In this document: positions 59,369 through 64,000 of the stretch, piece by piece | Layout of the letters: each line of letters starts with the position of its first letter | Position numbering within the stretch: position 1 is the stretch's first letter | NCBI RefSeq assembly: GCF_036226665.1 | Contig: NZ_CP109007.1 | Coordinates: forward strand, 7,502,001-7,566,000 | Length of the DNA: 64,000 bases | Origin: Streptomyces sp. NBC_00691 | GTDB lineage: Bacteria; Actinomycetota; Actinomycetes; Streptomycetales; Streptomycetaceae | Direction: 5' to 3' | Translations under genes and position numbers: made by a program | Notes under the pieces: generated by a model | What the model saw: the letters and a program-made list of their open reading frames with translations, nothing else | Databases searched by the model: none | What the model was told of the DNA's origin: nothing

Positions 59369-59382
59369 GCGGGAATTCCCGC
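59369..59382. promoter_or_regulatory. Palindrome in the GH16-TetR promoter region
   Basis: GCGGGAATTCCCGC, a perfect 14-base palindrome between the divergent GH16 and TetR genes. It is a candidate operator. A weaker palindrome AATAGG-G-CCTATT lies at 59318-59330. Confidence 0.5.
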
Positions 59383-59386
59383 CGAA

Positions 59387-59401
59387 TGTCTCACTGGGAC
59401 A
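59387..59401. promoter_or_regulatory. Probable TetR operator
   Basis: TGTCTCACTGGGACA, a 15-base imperfect palindrome 22 bases before the TetR start codon, placed to block transcription of the TetR-SDR-dehydrogenase operon. Confidence 0.55.
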
Positions 59402-59423
59402 TTAGTAGGTGTACGGTGCAGGT

Positions 59424-60065
59424 ATGACTACCGGGCGAGGCGGCCGCGTTCCGCGGCGCGGGCCGAAGGGGACACGGACCCGCGAGGCGCTGGGCGAGGC
59501 CGCGCTGCGGCTCGTCCTGGAGCGAGGGCCGGCCGGAGTCTCCGTCGAGAACGTCACCGACGCCGTCGGCGTCTCCCGCCGGACCTTCAGCCGCTACTTC
59601 GGCTCCAAGGAGGAGGCCGCCCTCGACGGCTTCCGCGCCGACTGCGCGCGCATCAACGAGGCCCTCGCCGCGCGCCCGGCGAGCGAGACCCCGCTCACCG
59701 CCTACCGGGCGGCCGTGCGCAGCTGGCTCGCCGACCCGGTCCACCCGGCCTGGCACCGCCGCGAGGGCGTGCGGGAGATCCTCCGCCTCGCCGAGACCGA
59801 GGCCCCGCTCCGCGCCGTCCTCCGGCGTGTCCTCCTGGAGGGCGAGGCCGCGTCGGTCCGGCTGGTCGCGACCCGCATCGGCACCGACCCGGAGGACGAC
59901 CTGCGGCCCGCCGTCGCCGTCGGATCGGGCGCCGCCACACTCCTCGCGGCCACCCGCGCCTGGGTGCTCGGAGGCCCCCGGGGGGCGCTGCCCGGCCTCG
60001 TGGAGGAGGCCTTCGGCCTGCTGGCGACGGAGCCGCCGCCGGTGGAAACCCGTACAACCGATTGA
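59424..60065 (+). CDS. TetR-family regulator of the SDR operon
   Basis: A 213-residue repressor. The HTH reads LRLVLERGPAGVSVENVTDAVGVSRRTFSRYFGSKEEA (in parts, about residues 27-64), preceded by the basic tail RRGPKGTRTREAL. The second domain is of the large MftR-like class and ends VLGGPRGALPGLVEEAFGLL. The ATG at 59424 is chosen over an upstream GTG-led extension. It is the first gene of an operon with the SDR (nine-base gap) and the alcohol dehydrogenase. Confidence 0.9.
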   Translation: MTTGRGGRVPRRGPKGTRTREALGEAALRLVLERGPAGVSVENVTDAVGVSRRTFSRYFGSKEEAALDGFRADCARINEALAARPASETPLTAYRAAVRSWLADPVHPAWHRREGVREILRLAETEAPLRAVLRRVLLEGEAASVRLVATRIGTDPEDDLRPAVAVGSGAATLLAATRAWVLGGPRGALPGLVEEAFGLLATEPPPVETRTTD

Positions 60066-60074
60066 GGAACCACC

Positions 60075-60953
60075 ATGACGCACCCCCGCACCACCGACAG
60101 CGTCGCCACCGGCGCCCGCACCACCGACCCGCAGACCACCGGCCCCCAGACCACCGCCCCGCAGACCACCGAGGCCCGCACCCGTGACTCCCGGAGCGTC
60201 GACTCGCGGGAGTTCGCCGGAAGGATCGCCCTCGTCACCGGCGGCGCCTCCGGCATCGGGCTCGCCGTCGCCCGCCGCCTCGCGGACGCGGGTGCCGCCG
60301 TGGCGGTCGCCGACCACGACGCCGACCGCGCGGCCGCCGCCGTCGCCGAACTGACCGAGCGCGGCGCCGAGGCCGTCGCCGTCGGCATGGACGTCACCGA
60401 CGACAGCTCCGTCCGGGAGGGCGTAGAGGCCACGGTCGCCGCCTTCGGCGGCCTCCACTTGGCGGTCAACAACGCGGGCGTCGCCGGTGCGCGCGTCCCG
60501 GTCGCCGAGACCCCGGCCGAGGAGTGGCGGCGCGTCGTGTCCACCAACCTGGACGGCGTCTTCCACTCGCTCCGCCACGAGCTCCCCGCGATCCTCGCCT
60601 CCGGCGGCGGCGCCGTCGTGAACATGTCCTCCATCCTCGGGACCAACGGCTCCGCCGGCAGCGCCGCCTACGTCGCGGCCAAGCACGGCGTCGTCGGTCT
60701 CACCAAGACGGCCGCGCTCGAATACGCCTCCCAGGGGGTACGTATCAACGCCGTCGGCCCCGGCTACATCGACACGCCCCTCCTCGCCGGCATCGGGCAG
60801 GAGGCGTACGACGCCCTGGTCGCCCTCCACCCGGCGGGACGGCTCGGCCGCGCCGAGGAGGTCGCCGAGCTCGTCGCGTTCCTGCTCTCGGAGCGCGCGT
60901 CCTTCGTCCACGGCAGCTATCACCTCGTCGACGGCGCCTACGCCGCCCGCTGA
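60075..60953 (+). CDS. Short-chain dehydrogenase/reductase
   Basis: A 292-residue NAD(P)-dependent oxidoreductase. The cofactor loop is VTGGASGIGLAVARRLADAG (about residues 54-73), followed by NNAGVAG, the catalytic Ser in VVNMSS, YVAAK (Tyr and Lys, about 199-203) and VGPGYIDTPL. It carries about 45 extra N-terminal residues, which include a repeat of TT-x-PQ units. The substrate is unknown. Its ribosome site GAGGAA overlaps the TetR stop. Confidence 0.93.
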   Translation: MTHPRTTDSVATGARTTDPQTTGPQTTAPQTTEARTRDSRSVDSREFAGRIALVTGGASGIGLAVARRLADAGAAVAVADHDADRAAAAVAELTERGAEAVAVGMDVTDDSSVREGVEATVAAFGGLHLAVNNAGVAGARVPVAETPAEEWRRVVSTNLDGVFHSLRHELPAILASGGGAVVNMSSILGTNGSAGSAAYVAAKHGVVGLTKTAALEYASQGVRINAVGPGYIDTPLLAGIGQEAYDALVALHPAGRLGRAEEVAELVAFLLSERASFVHGSYHLVDGAYAAR

Positions 60954-61038
60954 GTCACGCGTCCGCGGGAGGGGCGGGGCGAGGCGCGCTGTCCGCGACG
61001 CCGCCCGTCAGAGAAGCGCAACCCGAAAGGAAAGCGTC

Positions 61039-62079
61039 ATGAAGGCACTGCAGTACCGCACGGTGGGCGCCCCGCCCGAGGTCGTCACCGTCCCCGACCC
61101 CGAGCCCGGCCCCGGCCAGGTGCTCCTGAAGGTGACGGCCGCCGGTGTCTGTCACTCCGACATCGCGGTGATGAGCTGGTCCGCCGACCAGCTGCCCTTC
61201 CCGCTGCCGCTGACCCTCGGCCACGAGGGCGTGGGCACGGTGGCGGCCCTCGGCGCCGGCGCCGGGGGCTTCGCCGTCGGTGACGCCGTCGCCGTCTACG
61301 GCCCCTGGGGCTGCGGCAGCTGCTCCATGTGCGCCCAGGGCAAGGAGAACTACTGTCTGAGGGCCGCCGAACTCGGCATCAGGCCGCCGGGACTCGGTGC
61401 CCCCGGCGCCATCGCCGAGTACATGATCGTCGACAGCCCCCGTCACCTCGTCCCGCTCGGCGGCCTCGATCCTGTCCGGGCCGTATCGCTCACGGACGCC
61501 GGCCTCACCCCGTACCACGCGGTCAAGCGCTCGCTCCCCAAGCTGGTTCCCGGAAGCACCGCCGTCGTCATCGGTGCGGGCGGGCTCGGCCACGTCGCCG
61601 TCCAGCTGCTGCGTGCCATGACCGCGGCCAGGGTCGTCGCCCTGGACGTCACCGAGGAGAAGCTGGCCCTGGCTCGCGCGGTGGGCGCGCACGAGACGGT
61701 CCTGTCGGACGCGTCGGCGGCCCCCGCGGTCCGCGCGCTGACCGGCGGACGCGGCGCCGAGGTGGTCCTCGACTTCGTGGGCGCCCAGCCGACCGTGACG
61801 GCCGCCGGCGCGATGGTCGCGGTCGAGGGGGACGTCACCATCGTCGGTCTCGGCGGCGGTACCCTGCCCGTCGGATTCGGCGCCCTGCCGTACGAGGTCT
61901 CGGTCACCTCCCCGTACTGGGGAACCCGGGCCGAGCTGATCGAGGTGCTCGACCTGGCCCGGGCGGGAGAGGTCGACGTCCACACCGAGACGTACACCCT
62001 GGACGAGGCGCCGAAGGCCTACGAGCGGCTGCACGAGGGACGTGTCGAGGGACGGGCGGTCATCCTCCCGAACGGCTGA
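61039..62079 (+). CDS. Zinc-dependent alcohol dehydrogenase
   Basis: A 346-residue medium-chain dehydrogenase. The catalytic zinc ligands are in GVCHSD (Cys near residue 36) and TLGHEGVG. The structural zinc loop GCGSCSMCAQGKENYC has four cysteines (about 94-109). The NAD site is VVIGAGGLGHVAVQLL (about 177-192). It lies 85 bases after the SDR and has its own AAAGGAAAG ribosome site. SDR and this enzyme could act on the same alcohol or ketone, but sequence does not tell which. Confidence 0.93.
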   Translation: MKALQYRTVGAPPEVVTVPDPEPGPGQVLLKVTAAGVCHSDIAVMSWSADQLPFPLPLTLGHEGVGTVAALGAGAGGFAVGDAVAVYGPWGCGSCSMCAQGKENYCLRAAELGIRPPGLGAPGAIAEYMIVDSPRHLVPLGGLDPVRAVSLTDAGLTPYHAVKRSLPKLVPGSTAVVIGAGGLGHVAVQLLRAMTAARVVALDVTEEKLALARAVGAHETVLSDASAAPAVRALTGGRGAEVVLDFVGAQPTVTAAGAMVAVEGDVTIVGLGGGTLPVGFGALPYEVSVTSPYWGTRAELIEVLDLARAGEVDVHTETYTLDEAPKAYERLHEGRVEGRAVILPNG

Positions 62080-62119
62080 GCCGACCGCAGGGCGCGCGGG
62101 ACACAGCGCGCGCCCCCGG

Positions 62120-62160
62120 CGATCCCAGTTTCGGATACGCTGTAGCCGAAACTGGGATCG
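62120..62160. promoter_or_regulatory. 41-base near-perfect palindrome
   Basis: Arms CGATCCCAGTTTCGGATAC and GTAGCCGAAACTGGGATCG match at 18 of 19 positions around a GCT centre. It lies 40 bases after the dehydrogenase stop and 48 bases before the monooxygenase start. The inner GGATAC-GCT-GTAGCC resembles a TetR-type operator; the outer arms could also act as a terminator. Confidence 0.8.
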
Positions 62161-62208
62161 TGGTGCGCGTACCCCTTCGCGCACCCCGGGCGGCGAGGAG
62201 CATCGGAC

Positions 62209-63795
62209 ATGGCGGAATCGAAAAAACCAGGCACGGCGTCGGGCGCGCCCGACACCGACGTCACCGTCATCGGCGCGGGGCCCGCGGGCCTCGCGCTCAC
62301 CCTCGACCTGGCCCGTCGCGGGGTCCGGGTCCGCGTCGTCGAGCGCGACGGGAAGCGCTTCCAGGGCTCACGGGCCAAGGGCGTCCAACCGCGCACCCTG
62401 GAGGTCCTCGACGACCTCGGCCTCGCCGACGCCGCCCGCGCGGCAGGCGGTGCGTACCCGCCCATGGGTCTTCACGTCGGCCCGTTCACCAAGGCCTGGC
62501 AGATGCACGCCACCGCCCCCGACAGCATCGGCACCCCCTACCCCGACATCCTCCTGCTCCCTCAGTACGCCACCACCACGCTCCTCCACGACGCCGTCGA
62601 ACGCCTCGGCGTACGCGTCGACTTCGGCGCCCGCGCTGTCGAGATCACCCAGGACGAGAGGGCGTGCGCGGTGCGCCTGGAAGACGGCCGGGTGCTCAGG
62701 AGCCGGTACGTGGTCGGCGCCGACGGCGGCTCCAGCACCGTCCGCAAGGCCGCGGGCATCGCGTTCGAGGGCACCACGGACGAGACCGACCGCATGATCC
62801 TCGTCGACGGCGCCGTCGACGGACTGTCCCGGGATCACTGGCACATCTGGCCCCGACCGCGCGGGCGCGGCATCGCGGCATGCCCCCTGCCGGGCGAGGA
62901 CGGCCGCTTCCAGATCATGATCAAGATCCGTCCCGACGACCCCGTCGACCTCACGGCGACCGCCCTCGCCGCCCTCCTGCGCCGCCGTGCGGGCGGCTCC
63001 CTCACCCTGCGCGACATCACCTGGTCCTCGGTCTTCCGCCCCAACATCCGTCTCGCCGAGCGCTACCGCAACGGCCGGCTCCTGCTGTGCGGCGACGCCG
63101 CCCACGTCCACACGCCCGCCGGCGCGCAGGGCCTCAACACCGGTGTCCAGGACTCCCACAACCTCGGCTGGAAACTCCAGCAGGTCCTGGCGGGCGCCGA
63201 CGACATGCTCCTGGACAGCTACGAGCGGGAGCGACGCCCCGTCGCCGCGCAGGTCCTCGGCCGCTCCACCGAGCTGTACGAGGGACTGCGCCGCACCCGT
63301 CCCGGAGGGCTCACCCGGGGCCCCGGCGAACACCAGCTCGGCATCTCCTACTTCGGCGGCCCGCTGGCCCCGCCGGACGGGCCCCGCACCGCGACCCTGC
63401 GCTGCGGCGACCGGGCCCCGGACGCGGCGCTGCCGGAGACGACGGCCGCGACCGGGTCGGCGAGCCGTCTCTTCGACCTCTACCGGGGCCCGCACTTCAC
63501 CGCCCTCGCGTTCGGCGCCGGCGCCGCCACGGCGCTGGCCCGCCTCCCCTGGCCGCCCGGCGGTGCTCCGTTGCACCGCCACACCGTGCTGACGCGCACC
63601 GCACCGCGTACGCCGGCCGAAGCGGCCCTGCTCACCGCGTACGGCATCACCTCGGACACGCTCGTGCTCATCCGCCCGGACGGCTACATCGGCGACATCA
63701 GCCCCACGGCCGAAGCCCCCGGCGCCGCGGAGGCACCGCACGAGAAGGAGGCGCGCCCCGCGTCCCCGGCGATCGCCCGCCTGACGGCCGGCTGA
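62209..63795 (+). CDS. FAD-dependent aromatic-ring monooxygenase
   Basis: A 528-residue flavoprotein of the p-hydroxybenzoate hydroxylase class. The FAD loop is VTVIGAGPAGLALTLDLARRG (in parts, about residues 18-38), then SRAKGVQPRTLE, the DG motif YVVGADGGSSTVRK (about 166-179) and the second FAD motif LLCGDAAHVHTPAGAQGLNTGVQD (in parts, about 296-319). The C-terminal 150 residues look like the thioredoxin-like domain of phenol and polyketide hydroxylases. Start ATG at 62209 has GAGGAG upstream. It probably oxidises an aromatic compound, perhaps a drug; the 41-base palindrome upstream suggests repressor control. Confidence 0.92.
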   Translation: MAESKKPGTASGAPDTDVTVIGAGPAGLALTLDLARRGVRVRVVERDGKRFQGSRAKGVQPRTLEVLDDLGLADAARAAGGAYPPMGLHVGPFTKAWQMHATAPDSIGTPYPDILLLPQYATTTLLHDAVERLGVRVDFGARAVEITQDERACAVRLEDGRVLRSRYVVGADGGSSTVRKAAGIAFEGTTDETDRMILVDGAVDGLSRDHWHIWPRPRGRGIAACPLPGEDGRFQIMIKIRPDDPVDLTATALAALLRRRAGGSLTLRDITWSSVFRPNIRLAERYRNGRLLLCGDAAHVHTPAGAQGLNTGVQDSHNLGWKLQQVLAGADDMLLDSYERERRPVAAQVLGRSTELYEGLRRTRPGGLTRGPGEHQLGISYFGGPLAPPDGPRTATLRCGDRAPDAALPETTAATGSASRLFDLYRGPHFTALAFGAGAATALARLPWPPGGAPLHRHTVLTRTAPRTPAEAALLTAYGITSDTLVLIRPDGYIGDISPTAEAPGAAEAPHEKEARPASPAIARLTAG

Positions 63796-63808
63796 GGCCG
63801 GCGCTCCG

Positions 63809-63835
63809 GCGGGCCGGAGGCCCTGCCCGGCCCGC
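63809..63835 (+). terminator. Possible terminator after the monooxygenase
   Basis: A nine-base stem GCGGGCCGG and its complement with a nine-base loop, 14 bases after the stop codon. It is weaker than the other hairpins in the window. Confidence 0.5.
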
Positions 63836-63935
63836 CCGCGCACGACCGGTACCGTGGCACCGCACCACCGATGGCCGCCGGGAGCCGTGACGCGCAGGCG
63901 GCGACGACCCGCCCCAGCGAGAGAGAGCCCCGCGC

Positions 63936-64000
63936 ATGGCCGCCACCCCGCCACCCCCCGGCAGCCCGGCCTGGTGGGCCGCACGCCCGGACCCCGTGGC
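63936..64000 (+). CDS. Start of an unknown gene, cut by the window end
   Basis: ATG at 63936 opens MAATPPPPGSPAWWAARPDPVA and stays open to the last base. A purine-rich GAGAGAG lies about 10 bases upstream. Too little is present to name it. Confidence 0.35.
   Translation, partial: MAATPPPPGSPAWWAARPDPV

Overview
The window is high-GC actinobacterial chromosome, most likely Streptomyces. The evidence is GC-saturated third codon positions, GTG/TTG starts, IdeR/DmdR-type iron boxes, CebR-like operators and a cobalamin-controlled cbtBA pair. I identified everything by reading the sequence; no database was searched.

Positions 1-8.2 kb hold a beta-glucan utilisation locus. A leftward operon encodes a sugar-binding lipoprotein, two CUT1 permeases and a GH1 beta-glucosidase cut by the window edge. 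Divergent to it is a secreted GH81 endo-1,3-beta-glucanase with a CBM56-like tail. A LacI-family regulator follows, and three matching palindromic operators tie the locus together. Positions 8.4-14.6 kb carry an unrecognised protein, a Fic-domain protein and an unrecognised 1,609-residue protein. Next come ilvE, a cobalt transporter cbtBA under a cobalamin riboswitch, and a histidine-phosphatase-like protein lacking both catalytic histidines.

Positions 18.3-57.4 kb form the main feature: a hydroxamate siderophore region with seven iron boxes. It holds one complete importer set (lipoprotein, two FecCD permeases, ATPase), a second importer without an ATPase, a formyltransferase, an ornithine N5-hydroxylase, a 4,769-residue NRPS, an MbtH-like protein, a two-gene ABC exporter and an amidohydrolase. 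The NRPS reads C-A-T-C-A-T-C-A-T-C-A-T-C. Its adenylation codes read by eye as unit 1 and unit 4 alike, unit 2 Ser (DVWHFSLVD) and unit 3 N5-hydroxyornithine (DMENLGLIN). It ends in a condensation-like domain, not a thioesterase. This is the plan of erythrochelin, but with a formyltransferase in the cluster, so the predicted product is a foroxymithine-type tetrapeptide with a diketopiperazine end.

The most notable point is ornithine supply. A full argC-argJ-argB-argD operon with no argR starts just downstream of an iron box, and a stand-alone ArgA-like (N-acetylglutamate synthase-type) GNAT gene has its own iron box. The cluster appears to carry an iron-controlled glutamate-to-ornithine pathway dedicated to the three ornithine units of the siderophore. 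A TetR gene and an ABC exporter gene broken by an internal deletion also lie in this region.

Positions 57.5-64 kb are ordinary accessory genes: an unrecognised protein, a GH16-like protein without a signal peptide, a TetR-SDR-alcohol dehydrogenase operon, and a flavin monooxygenase preceded by a 41-base near-perfect palindrome. Two stretches exceed 300 bases without a main gene. Positions 14626-14930 hold a terminator and a small leader ORF. Positions 17271-17605 hold the riboswitch and divergent promoter space. I saw no tRNA, rRNA, CRISPR array, insertion sequence or attachment site.
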